Origin: Fictibacillus norfolkensis
GTDB taxonomy: Bacteria > Bacillota > Bacilli > Bacillales > Fictibacillaceae
Direction: 5' to 3'
Length of the DNA: 64,000 nt
Assembly: GCF_014836645.1 (NCBI RefSeq)
Contig: NZ_JACSQM010000002.1
Coordinates: 496,001 to 560,000, forward strand
Below, piece by piece: positions 55,764 to 63,705 of the stretch. Both the position numbers and the translations under genes were made by a program. The notes beneath the pieces were generated by a model. It saw only the letters and a list, made by a program, of their open reading frames with translations. It did no database searches and was not told the DNA's origin. The number at the start of each line of letters is the position of its first letter. Positions within the stretch are counted from its first letter, which is position 1.

Positions 55764-57011
55764 ATGGCCGAAACAATAGCTGTACACCAGAAAAGTGAAA
55801 CAGAATCCCTATTCAGAAAGCGTTCTTTTTTATTCATATGGGCGATAACGATTTGTTCTTCTTTTTCAATCGCCATTTTTCAATTTTCACAGAGCTGGTA
55901 TGTTGTGAAGACTCTAGATAAAGAAGCCTCACTCGGCATTGTATTTATTGCAGCCAACGTTCCTCGTATTTTATTTATGGCTATCGGAGGCGTTCTAGCA
56001 GATCGAGTAAGTCGAACGAAAATTTTATTCGTCGCTAACTTTTTAAGAACCATTTTGTTAGTTGGCTTGTTAATCATGCTTGCAACAGGACATCTCTCCC
56101 TCCTCTCTTTTATCATTTTCGGTTTGTTTTTTGGAGCACTCGATGCTTTCGTCTGGCCAGCAAACGGATCTCTACTGCCTAATGTTGTCGACCAGTCTCA
56201 ATTAACACGTGCAAATTCTGTCATTCAGACCACCCAACAAAGCTCACTAATCCTTGGTCCGATGATCGGAGGTCTTCTTGTTGCAAGTAGTGGAGGATAC
56301 ATGCTCTCGTTCGGTGTACCCGCTGTGATGCTGCTACTCGCTGCCATTCTTGCTTATTTGCTAAATGTCCCTGCTACCATTAGTTCGAGCACAGCAAAAC
56401 CAGGCATGTGGCAATCTATAAAAGAAGGAATTGATGTAGTAAGACAATCTGCTTTTTTAAAGGCGCTCTTTCTTAGTACGATATTTCTTAACGTTTTCGT
56501 CATCGGGCCTTTAATGATGGGTTTGCCGATCTTCGTTAAAAACGTGCTCGACGGAAGCGCACTTGAATTTAGCTTTATCGAAGGGGCTATGGCTCTAGGC
56601 ATGCTCATTAGTTCCGTTATCATAGGTATCCTAAACGTTAAAAAAAGACGTGGTCTGATGGTGACAGTCTCTTTATTCGCCATGAATATTTTCTTTTTCT
56701 TATTTAGTCAAAGTTCCAGCCTATATGCTTGTATGTTGACTATTTTCTTGATTGGAATTACGTTCCCCGCAACGAATATTCCACTCATATCAGCAATTCA
56801 GTCTTCCGTTGATAAGACCTTGCTAGGAAGATTGATGGGCTTGCTTACCATGGCAAGTATGGGGCTTGCTCCTTTATCACTTGCAGCAACATCCATGTTA
56901 ATCTCTTATGGCTTTGCTATTGAAAACATTATGTCTGGGGGTGCACTCTCTTTAATTGTTGTTAATCTTTTGATCATGTGGAAACTTCCTGCTTTAAGAA
57001 AAATGGAATAG
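55764..57011 (+). CDS. MFS transporter
   Basis: A 415-residue, 12-helix major facilitator with GGVLADRVSRTKILFVANFLRT (motif A-like, loop 2-3) and FGALDAFVWPANGSLLPNVVDQSQLTRANS after helix 4, typical of the EntS/MefA-like group of exporters. The substrate is unknown. GAGGAG in the end of the regulator gene serves as ribosome site. It is the second gene of a three-gene operon. Confidence 0.87.
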   Translation: MAETIAVHQKSETESLFRKRSFLFIWAITICSSFSIAIFQFSQSWYVVKTLDKEASLGIVFIAANVPRILFMAIGGVLADRVSRTKILFVANFLRTILLVGLLIMLATGHLSLLSFIIFGLFFGALDAFVWPANGSLLPNVVDQSQLTRANSVIQTTQQSSLILGPMIGGLLVASSGGYMLSFGVPAVMLLLAAILAYLLNVPATISSSTAKPGMWQSIKEGIDVVRQSAFLKALFLSTIFLNVFVIGPLMMGLPIFVKNVLDGSALEFSFIEGAMALGMLISSVIIGILNVKKRRGLMVTVSLFAMNIFFFLFSQSSSLYACMLTIFLIGITFPATNIPLISAIQSSVDKTLLGRLMGLLTMASMGLAPLSLAATSMLISYGFAIENIMSGGALSLIVVNLLIMWKLPALRKME

Positions 57012-57023
57012 GTGGTGTAGATG

Positions 57024-58019
57024 ATGAAAGTATTACTTATTGGCGGCACTCGTTTTTTAGGAAAACATGTAGCAGATTCTTTTAACAAAAATCATCATGA
57101 AGTGACTTTGTTTCATAGAGGGAAAACAGCAAAAGAAGGTGTAACTGAAAACGTTCATGAGATTATCGGTGACAGAGATCTCGATATGTCCTTACTGGAA
57201 AATGAATCATGGGACATTGTAGTTGATACGTGTGGTTATTTTCCTAAACAAGTTCACAAATCAGCTGAAGCACTCAACAAAGAAGGAACTTTCTACATTT
57301 TTGTTTCGTCCGTATCTGTTTATGAAGATCAGTCCGTTCGAAACATTACGGAGGAAGCGAAAACCGCTAACCTTATTGATCCAAGCATTACTGAGATCGG
57401 TGAACATTACGGTGCCCTTAAAGCGGCTTGTGAACAAGAGGTTTTAGAGGTATTCGGTGAGAATGCTTTGATCGTGCGTCCAGGTTTGATTGTTGGCCCC
57501 CATGATTACACGGATCGTTTCACGTATTGGCCAGACAGAGGTGTTCGAGGCGGAGAAATCTTAATCCCTGAGATGAAAGATCCGACTGTTCGATTCATTG
57601 ATGTTCGTGATCTATCAAATTGGATCGTACGGATGGCTGAGAATAAGGAGAACGGGATCTATCAAGCTGTTGGAGGTGTGTATGATTTCAATGAGTTTGT
57701 TCAAAAATGTATGCGGAGTCAAGAACACTCGACAATCGTGCCTGTGTCCGAATCCTTCTTGTTAAAGGAGAACGTTGGAGAATGGGTTGAGTTGCCGCTC
57801 TGGATCTCAAGTGAAGATTATCGTGGTCTTGATTATGCGGATGATTCCAAAGCGATAAACAAAGGATTGATTTTCCGACCGATAGAAGAAACGATAAAAG
57901 ATACTGCAGATTGGTCTCAAAGCCGAAACTTAAATCCAGATGACTGGAAAGCAGGCTTACATCCTGATAAAGAAAAGAAGCTTCTAAAAAAATGGAACGA
58001 AAGTGTAAAGTTAAGCTAA
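57024..58019 (+). CDS. NAD-dependent epimerase/dehydratase-family protein
   Basis: A 331-residue extended-SDR protein. The N-terminal nucleotide motif GGTRFLGKH (about 7-15) and VSSVSVYED (about 91-99) are typical; the catalytic YxxxK appears as YGALKAACEQE (about 129-139). This isoflavone-reductase/RNA-binding-like branch includes many proteins of unknown substrate. Two adjacent ATGs exist; 57024 lies eight bases from AGGTGG. It follows the MFS gene by 12 bases, so it belongs to the same operon. Confidence 0.84.
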   Translation: MKVLLIGGTRFLGKHVADSFNKNHHEVTLFHRGKTAKEGVTENVHEIIGDRDLDMSLLENESWDIVVDTCGYFPKQVHKSAEALNKEGTFYIFVSSVSVYEDQSVRNITEEAKTANLIDPSITEIGEHYGALKAACEQEVLEVFGENALIVRPGLIVGPHDYTDRFTYWPDRGVRGGEILIPEMKDPTVRFIDVRDLSNWIVRMAENKENGIYQAVGGVYDFNEFVQKCMRSQEHSTIVPVSESFLLKENVGEWVELPLWISSEDYRGLDYADDSKAINKGLIFRPIEETIKDTADWSQSRNLNPDDWKAGLHPDKEKKLLKKWNESVKLS

Positions 58020-58235
58020 AGAGAAATAATTTCTTTTATTATTCAAAAATACATGAATGCCCATGGCACTTGTCCATACCATTTGTCTCCTGGGGACATA
58101 TAGTATGATTGTGAGATACAAAATCTCTCCTGTTGGCAAGAGGCCGGCAGAGCAATTCCCTACCCCCCATTTCTTCATCATGCGTTCGGTTTTCTTTACC
58201 ATAATCCTTTTTTAAGGATTATGGCTTTTTTTTAT
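58020..58235 (+). other. Intergenic stretch ending in a strong plus-strand terminator
   Basis: A strong terminator (CCATAATCCTT with its complement, 58199-58224, then eight T residues) lies 180 bases after the epimerase stop. Either it ends a long 3' UTR or it belongs to a short RNA or peptide gene in between. A GC-rich segment with AGGCCGGC at 58140-58150 stands out. A 63-codon minus-strand frame (58011-58202) exists but has no good ribosome site. Confidence 0.5.
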
Positions 58236-58271
58236 AGATAAAAAGGGAGTATATTCAGCTCACTCCCTTTT
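58236..58271 (-). terminator. Intrinsic terminator of the coiled-coil gene
   Basis: A ten-bp stem AAAAGGGAGT/ACTCCCTTTT is followed by T residues on the minus strand. Confidence 0.88.
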
Positions 58272-58285
58272 AACACACAGACTTC

Positions 58286-58915
58286 TTATCTTGGAAAACG
58301 CTTAGGATCATCATTAAAATGGATATATTTCTTTAGATGATCAGGCAGTTCACCTTTTTGAAAAACATGTTGAATATCAGAGAGCGGAATCTCTAATCGT
58401 GCCAATGAAGGATATAACGGAAGAATTTCTTTTGGTTCATAAGATTGCTGGTAACTGGTGATCGCTTCATTCGTCTCTTTTTCAACAGATTGACGATACG
58501 CATGAATCTCTTGTATCTGTTTGACCATCATCAAGTACTCTGCTTTTAAACGTTCAAGCTGATGTATTTTCTTTTCCATACTATTCTTTGCAGTGTCTAA
58601 TTCTCTATTGCGTGAGGAATATACGGTTTTCAAATACTCAGACAATCGGTCATCTCGGTTTTCTTTTAATTCATCCAGCTGTTCCATGGCATTTCGTTCT
58701 TTCTCCATAGCTAACAAGTATTTATTCTTTACTTCTGTTAAATCATCCATCGTGATTTTTGAGTTTCTTACACCGTATGAATTTAATAACTCTTCATATT
58801 CGTTTGAAGACCATTCTTTTTGTTTATGTAGTTGCTGCCACTTTTCTTGAGCGCGAGCAATATCGATATCGTATTCTTTTTTCATTTGCTTAAAATGGTT
58901 TAATTCAGGATACAT
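58286..58915 (-). CDS. Coiled-coil protein of unknown function
   Basis: A 209-residue hydrophilic protein. Residues about 5-155 are nearly continuous charged helix with heptad-like spacing (for example VKNKYLLAMEKERNAMEQL and SMEKKIHQLERLKAEYLMM), so it should form a long coiled coil. The last 40 residues (LYPSLARLEIPLSDIQHVF) look folded. No family is recognised. GAAGGGAG precedes the ATG at 58915. Confidence 0.72.
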   Translation of the reverse strand: MYPELNHFKQMKKEYDIDIARAQEKWQQLHKQKEWSSNEYEELLNSYGVRNSKITMDDLTEVKNKYLLAMEKERNAMEQLDELKENRDDRLSEYLKTVYSSRNRELDTAKNSMEKKIHQLERLKAEYLMMVKQIQEIHAYRQSVEKETNEAITSYQQSYEPKEILPLYPSLARLEIPLSDIQHVFQKGELPDHLKKYIHFNDDPKRFPR

Positions 58916-59041
58916 AACAATCTCCCTTCGAGTTTCTACATTCATAGTATTCGGGAGGGATTTTGGTTTAACGTCTCGAAAGTTTAAACAACCGTTTAAA
59001 TGGGATGCTTGTTTAGGAAGTCTGTAGGTTCTTGAAAGTTA

Positions 59042-59168
59042 TTGATTTCCGTTCCAGGTTGCTCGCTTTCCGGGGGGCGGGCGGTGAGCCCCTCGCCGCT
59101 ACGCGCCATTGAGGGTCTCACCTGTCCCACTCGTCCCCCAGGAGTCTCGCACCTTACACTACAATCAA
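59042..59168. repeat. GC-rich intergenic inverted-repeat element (full copy)
   Basis: A segment of about 127 bases, much richer in G and C than its surroundings, starts TTGATTTCCGTTCCAGG and ends CGCACCTTACACTACAATCAA. The ends are imperfect inverted repeats (TTGATT...GGT.GC with GC.ACC...AATCAA). The interior has G-rich and C-rich runs able to fold back. It resembles an intergenic repeat I have seen in other Bacillaceae but cannot name. Decayed copies lie at 35835 and 45515. It fills most of the 330-base gap before 59247. Confidence 0.75.
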
Positions 59169-59246
59169 ATTTTCAATGAAGACTAATAAAAAACGTACTA
59201 AGCATCAACATTTTAGTGAGTACTTATGTAGAAAGAAGGAAGATCA

Positions 59247-59780
59247 ATGAAGATTACGGCTATTAGACATTGCAAAGCGGACGGTCAGGAAAGCCTTGCT
59301 GCTCTCACTGCTGAAGGGAAGCAGCAAGCTAAGGAATTAGCTACCTTTTTAGAGGGGCAGCTTTATGATTGTGTGGTCTCGAGTCCATTCAAAAGAGCCA
59401 TCGACACCATTAAACCTTTTGCAGAGTTAAGTGAGCAATCTATAAAGATAGATGAACGATTGGCTGAACGTATTCTTTCTGCTGAAGCTGACCCCAATTG
59501 GCGAAGTAATCTAGAACGTACATATATAGATGAACATCTAAAGTTTCCAGGTGGCGAGTCCACATTTGAAGCAAAGCAAAGAATCTCTTCCTTCATTAAT
59601 GACTTGCAAACTGAATCCTATAAATCCGTCCTGATTGTTACGCATGGAAATCTGCTTAGCTTGATGATTAATTTGTTTGATCCATCATTCGGTTTCAAGG
59701 AATGGGAGCTTCTCTCTAATCCTGATGTGTATCTTATTGATGTTTCTCTAAAAGATGTATCCAAGCTGTGGGTGTCTTAA
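59247..59780 (+). CDS. Histidine phosphatase family protein
   Basis: A 177-residue protein of the phosphoglycerate-mutase-like fold. The catalytic RHC (7-9, RHG in most members) lies at the N-terminus, then SSPFKRAIDTIKPFA (about 45-59), GGEST, and the second catalytic VTHGNLL (about 132-138). It probably hydrolyses a small phosphate ester; the substrate is unknown. AAGGAAG precedes the ATG. It follows the GC-rich element and is monocistronic. Confidence 0.88.
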   Translation: MKITAIRHCKADGQESLAALTAEGKQQAKELATFLEGQLYDCVVSSPFKRAIDTIKPFAELSEQSIKIDERLAERILSAEADPNWRSNLERTYIDEHLKFPGGESTFEAKQRISSFINDLQTESYKSVLIVTHGNLLSLMINLFDPSFGFKEWELLSNPDVYLIDVSLKDVSKLWVS

Positions 59781-59868
59781 ACTGGTACATAATTCCAGAC
59801 CCCCAACCCTCCTCATAAAATCCCGAAACATGTACACGTAAGATAAATTATTAGGAGGGAAACATCTT

Positions 59869-60486
59869 ATGAAAAAATTAGTAGTAGCATCAGTATTAGG
59901 CGCTTCCCTATTCGGCGCAAACGCAGGAATCTCAGAAGCGGCATCTTCATGCCCATTCGCTTCTTTAAATAATAATCAAACTCAACAAGCTCAGGCAGCT
60001 CCAGCTCCACAACAGCAACAACAAGCTGCACCAGCACCAGCTCCACAACAAGAGCAAGCAAAAGCTCCAGCTGAAGCAGCACCAAAAGCTGAAGCAGGTG
60101 CAGAACTAACTGCACAAGAGAAACAAATGTTAGATCTAGTAAACCAAGAGCGTGAAAAACAAGGATTACCAGCACTTAAAGCTGATCCTGAATTAACAAA
60201 AGTTGCTCGCGTTAAAGCAAAAGATATGATCGACAACAACTATTTCGACCACAATTCACCAACTTACGGTTCTCCATTTGATATGATGAAGAAGTTTGGT
60301 GTTGAATATAATACAGCTGGTGAGAACCTTGCAGGTAATTCATCTGTAGACGGTGCTCACACTAGCTTAATGAACTCTCAAGGTCACCGTGAGAATATCC
60401 TTAAGTCTGAATACACTAGCGTTGGTATCGGTGTAGTAGATGGTGGACAATACGGTAAAATGTTCGTTCAAATGTTTAAAGGATAA
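59869..60486 (+). CDS. Secreted CAP-domain protein (YkwD-like)
   Basis: A 205-residue exported protein. The signal peptide ends near residue 25 (ISEAA). A low-complexity Ala/Pro/Gln linker runs to about residue 80. A CAP/SCP domain follows: LDLVNQEREKQGLPALKADPELTKVARVKA, FDHNSPTYGSPFDMM, AGENLAGN and HRENILKSEYTSVGIGV. The catalytic-site-like histidines and glutamate of SCP proteins are kept. Bacillus YkwD and SafA-associated CAP proteins are relatives; the function is unknown. GGAGGG precedes the ATG. Confidence 0.92.
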   Translation: MKKLVVASVLGASLFGANAGISEAASSCPFASLNNNQTQQAQAAPAPQQQQQAAPAPAPQQEQAKAPAEAAPKAEAGAELTAQEKQMLDLVNQEREKQGLPALKADPELTKVARVKAKDMIDNNYFDHNSPTYGSPFDMMKKFGVEYNTAGENLAGNSSVDGAHTSLMNSQGHRENILKSEYTSVGIGVVDGGQYGKMFVQMFKG

Positions 60487-60494
60487 TAAATATT

Positions 60495-60526
60495 AAAAAG
60501 CTTTCCCACTGCGGGAAAGCTTTTTT
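60495..60526. terminator. Bidirectional terminator
   Basis: A 12-bp stem AAAAGCTTTCCC/GGGAAAGCTTTT with a five-base loop lies between the convergent CAP and kinase genes. Confidence 0.92.
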
Positions 60527-60541
60527 CGTTCGTCTAGGTCA

Positions 60542-61963
60542 TTAATGAATGGGAATCGTAATGGTGAACATCGTGCCTTTTCCTTTTTTACTTTTCACAT
60601 CTAATCTCCCGTTATGATGCTTGATGATGTTTGTGCTTACCATCAAACCTAAGCCTGTACCTTCGTCTTTTGTCGTAAAAAAGGGTTTACCGATCTTCTT
60701 CATGACCGTTTCATCCATACCGCATCCATAGTCACGAATTTGAACATGAAGAAAATCTTTATTTCTAGATAACTTCATGTTAATCTCTACACAATCTCCA
60801 ACAGCAGAAGCTTCGATCGCGTTCTTTAAAAAGTTGATGAACACTTGTTTAAGCTGCATAGGATCACAAAAAACAAGTGGGATCTGATCTTCTAAATCTT
60901 TTTTGATCTCGATGTTCTTCATAATAGCTTGTGTGTTCAACAAGTCTACAGTGTCGTTAATAATATCGGTCACACTTGACATCATAAAATTTTGTGAATT
61001 GCTTTTAGATAGGACTAAAAACTCCTTGATGATATGTTCAATTCGATCAACCTCAGTAAGGATTATCGTTAAATATTGATCGAATTCATCCGTTTGATTT
61101 TGGATGAGTTGAACAAAACCTTTTAAAGAAGTTAAAGGATTGCGTATTTCATGTGCTACGCCTGCTGCAAGCTCTCCCACAACATTTAACGCTTCCGCTT
61201 TTAATAATTTTTGTTCTGTAAGCTTCTGATCTGTCACATCTTTTAAAATTGTAACATGTAAGTGATCTACGATATCTTTCTCACAAGAATATTGGATTTC
61301 TTTCACCAGACCATCTGGTGTCTTGTAACGGAACTCTCCTTCAATCTTTTTTCCATTCAAAACTTCTTTCCATTTCTTTCGGATTAACTCTTTACCATTT
61401 CCTACAAAAAATTGGTCTGCACTGATACCTATGAGTTCTTCTTTAGAAAGTTGTAATAGTTCGCAAGCACGGTCGTTCACTTCGGCAATCTCCATATTTG
61501 AACGACATAGAACAATCGCTTCTAGTGCATGATTAAACAACTGTTTAAACTTTTTAAAATTTTGAAATGTTATGCGTTCTTCCTCTCTAATCGATGTTAT
61601 ATAGGATGTTCCCACAACCTCTATAACATCATGATTATTTCCTGTTATAGGATAAAGAGTCGTGCGGATACTTCTGACGCCTAAAAGAATATCTGTTGTT
61701 TGGATCGAACCTGAAAATGCTCTTTCTAATGGTTCGGTCCACTCGGCCATTAACTCTTTGTTATATAGGTCATGTAGGTTTGTTCCTGGTGCAGGTTTTA
61801 TGGACACACCTAGTTCATCAAGCATAGAACCTACAGAATAGGTGTACTTATATTCACCCTCACCATCTCTTCTCAAACCGAAAAAATGGATAGGACAATG
61901 ACTAAGAGAATGGTGAAAATCGGCAATACGTTTAATTTCGACTTCTTCATATTGCTTGTTCAT
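60542..61963 (-). CDS. PAS-domain sensor histidine kinase
   Basis: A 473-residue soluble kinase. An N-terminal region of about 130 residues that I cannot assign is followed by a PAS domain (about 135-245), HisKA with GVAHEIRNPLTSLKGF (His271), the N-box INFLKNAIEAS, DYGCGMD, PFFTTKDEGTGLGL and the G2 glycine box. The core is strikingly like the kinase at 1-1650, which suggests duplication. Such kinases in Bacillus phosphorylate Spo0F; no response regulator lies nearby, which fits an orphan phosphorelay kinase. GGGGA precedes the ATG. Confidence 0.93.
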   Translation of the reverse strand: MNKQYEEVEIKRIADFHHSLSHCPIHFFGLRRDGEGEYKYTYSVGSMLDELGVSIKPAPGTNLHDLYNKELMAEWTEPLERAFSGSIQTTDILLGVRSIRTTLYPITGNNHDVIEVVGTSYITSIREEERITFQNFKKFKQLFNHALEAIVLCRSNMEIAEVNDRACELLQLSKEELIGISADQFFVGNGKELIRKKWKEVLNGKKIEGEFRYKTPDGLVKEIQYSCEKDIVDHLHVTILKDVTDQKLTEQKLLKAEALNVVGELAAGVAHEIRNPLTSLKGFVQLIQNQTDEFDQYLTIILTEVDRIEHIIKEFLVLSKSNSQNFMMSSVTDIINDTVDLLNTQAIMKNIEIKKDLEDQIPLVFCDPMQLKQVFINFLKNAIEASAVGDCVEINMKLSRNKDFLHVQIRDYGCGMDETVMKKIGKPFFTTKDEGTGLGLMVSTNIIKHHNGRLDVKSKKGKGTMFTITIPIH

Positions 61964-62175
61964 TAATTAGTCCCCTTTTTATTTACAGAATTTCCTGATC
62001 TGTTGCTCGGGCTATTATGAGATTTAACCACTTCATCTTTATTTTCACTAAACTTTTTTATTCGACAAAATTATTGTTTTCCCTATTGGACAACTTTCCC
62101 ATTTTTTACAATCACCTATACAGGTCTTTTGAAGTGTTTTCCCAAATAAACTAAATCATCTTAAAAAGAAATTAA

Positions 62176-62212
62176 ACAAAAAAGCCTTCTACCAAAATTG
62201 GTCAAAGGCTTT
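62176..62212 (-). terminator. Intrinsic terminator of the thioredoxin-like gene
   Basis: The stem AAAGCCTT/AAGGCTTT with an inner ACCA/TGGT pairing is followed by T residues on the minus strand. Confidence 0.85.
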
Positions 62213-62222
62213 AAAACAATAA

Positions 62223-62774
62223 TTACCTATTCATCTTGTTGATTTCATCCTTCATGAAGTCGTAATCCATTGGACCTATATGTGAATTACTGATCATTCC
62301 TTCTTCATCGATAAAATAGCTAGTAGGAATCGATACGGCTCTAAACTGTTTTCCTATTGTATTCTTTTCATCTAGAGGAATGGGGAAAGACAGCTCATAT
62401 TCTTTCACAAACTTGCTTACTTTCTCTGTATTTGTTTCAGAGTACTCCAGATTAACTGCTAAAATTTCAACATCTTTGTTCTTATAATCTCTATAGAACT
62501 TCTCCATTTCGGGCATTTCCTCCCTGCATGGCGGACACCATGTAGCCCAAAAGTTCACAATTACTTTTTTTCCACGATAATCCTTTAGATCGACTTGCTT
62601 TCCGTCTAGCGTTACTAATGAAAAGGTTGGTGCTGTGCTTCCTTGTTTTAGTCCAGTATTTTCTTCTTCCTTAACTTCAGTTCGTGGTTCTTCCTTCTTA
62701 TCGATAGCTGTATAAAATGCTAGACCAATCAATCCAGCAAATAGAAGAAGGATCGCGATTGATTTTATTCTCAA
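62223..62774 (-). CDS. Membrane-anchored thioredoxin-like protein (ResA/StoA type)
   Basis: A 183-residue thiol-disulphide oxidoreductase. A signal anchor (about 5-22) places the thioredoxin domain outside the membrane. The redox motif is WATWCPPC at about 76-83 and the cis-proline loop is AVSIPTSYFID. ResA of B. subtilis has CEPC and reduces apocytochrome c; StoA has CPPC and acts in spore cortex formation. The motif here favours a StoA/YneN-like role, but this is not decisive. The start is TTG with GAGGA upstream. Confidence 0.85.
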   Translation of the reverse strand: MRIKSIAILLLFAGLIGLAFYTAIDKKEEPRTEVKEEENTGLKQGSTAPTFSLVTLDGKQVDLKDYRGKKVIVNFWATWCPPCREEMPEMEKFYRDYKNKDVEILAVNLEYSETNTEKVSKFVKEYELSFPIPLDEKNTIGKQFRAVSIPTSYFIDEEGMISNSHIGPMDYDFMKDEINKMNR

Positions 62775-62906
62775 TATAATTCCTCATTTCCAATTGGTTC
62801 ACTAAAATTCATTATAGAGGATTTCATACTGCAACTGCAAAGTTCCTCCTACGCTCATAAGTAAAGAGTGACAAGCGTAAAAGCGGGTCATTTGTCCTGA
62901 AAATTA

Positions 62907-62940
62907 GAAAAGACAACAACTTATGTTTAAGTTGTTGTCT
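62907..62940 (-). terminator. Intrinsic terminator of the sigma/anti-sigma operon
   Basis: A 12-bp stem AGACAACAACTT/AAGTTGTTGTCT with a six-base loop is followed by TTTT on the minus strand. Confidence 0.9.
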
Positions 62941-62949
62941 CCCGGGTAC

Positions 62950-63705
62950 TTATAAATTAGAGGCCATCACAATCGTGCCAACTGGCTTTTTACTGTTTGG
63001 AGTTGGTTCATGCGAGATTGCAACTGCATCCCAATTGTGTTCACCTTCAAATTTCACGGGGAACACCACTGCACCGTTTCCATTTTCGTCTGGTGTGAAA
63101 GTGCCAGCTCGATAAGGTTTGTCTCCTTCAATCAGCCAAACCTGATAAGTCTCGGTTCCTTTGACCTGAGTTAGATTATTCGTCTGAACAACAAGGTTCA
63201 TCGTATCATTCTCTTGTACCATTGATGCTACACCTGTTGAATCTGTCTCTTCAGACGCAAGTTGAACTGTCTTGAACGTTTTGTTGATCTGCTCTTCGAT
63301 CACCTGTTCATTTTTGTTGTTCTCATTAAATAGATAAGCATTCGTACCAAGTGATAACAATAGACCAGCTGCAAGTAAACCTTGCATCCATGGTTTTGAT
63401 TTGCGTTGGGTAATAGGAGAAACCTTTGCTGGGAATTCCTCAGTTTTGTTAACAGACTGCTTTTCTTCATGTGTGAAGTTTGAGTGAGAAGCCGTAACAT
63501 TTGTTAAAATACGTTCTTTCATACCAACCGGAGGTTGTGCCTCTTCTGATAAATATGGAAGATCAGCTGTTAGGTCTTGCCATTCTGCCCATTCTTCTTG
63601 ACATGCATCGCATTGCTTTAAGTGTTTTTCAAAGGCATCTTTTTCTTTACCTTCTAGCAAGCCATTATAATATTCCAGCAGATTATCGCAAGTTTTCTGT
63701 TCCAT
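62950..63705 (-). CDS. Anti-sigma factor (zinc-finger, RskA-like)
   Basis: A 251-residue membrane protein. The ZAS motif HLKQCDACQEEW (His-x3-Cys-x2-Cys, about 28-39) at the cytoplasmic end should hold the cognate sigma factor. One transmembrane helix lies at about 108-125. The extracellular part (about 126-251) is an anti-sigma-K (RskA) type domain with YQVWLIEGDKPYRAGTFTPDENG. GAGGAGG precedes the ATG. Its start lies 23 bases inside the ECF sigma gene, so the two are translated together and matched in amount. Confidence 0.9.
   Translation of the reverse strand: MEQKTCDNLLEYYNGLLEGKEKDAFEKHLKQCDACQEEWAEWQDLTADLPYLSEEAQPPVGMKERILTNVTASHSNFTHEEKQSVNKTEEFPAKVSPITQRKSKPWMQGLLAAGLLLSLGTNAYLFNENNKNEQVIEEQINKTFKTVQLASEETDSTGVASMVQENDTMNLVVQTNNLTQVKGTETYQVWLIEGDKPYRAGTFTPDENGNGAVVFPVKFEGEHNWDAVAISHEPTPNSKKPVGTIVMASNL

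Noticed and set aside
58011..58202. A 63-codon minus-strand frame after the epimerase gene
   Set aside because: It overlaps the epimerase stop, has no good ribosome site and starts within the terminator hairpin; kept only as part of the orphan-terminator note.
59867..60239. Leu-rich and Cys/Ala-rich minus-strand frames opposite the CAP-domain gene
   Set aside because: They arise from the Ala/Pro/Gln-coding repeats of the real plus-strand gene.
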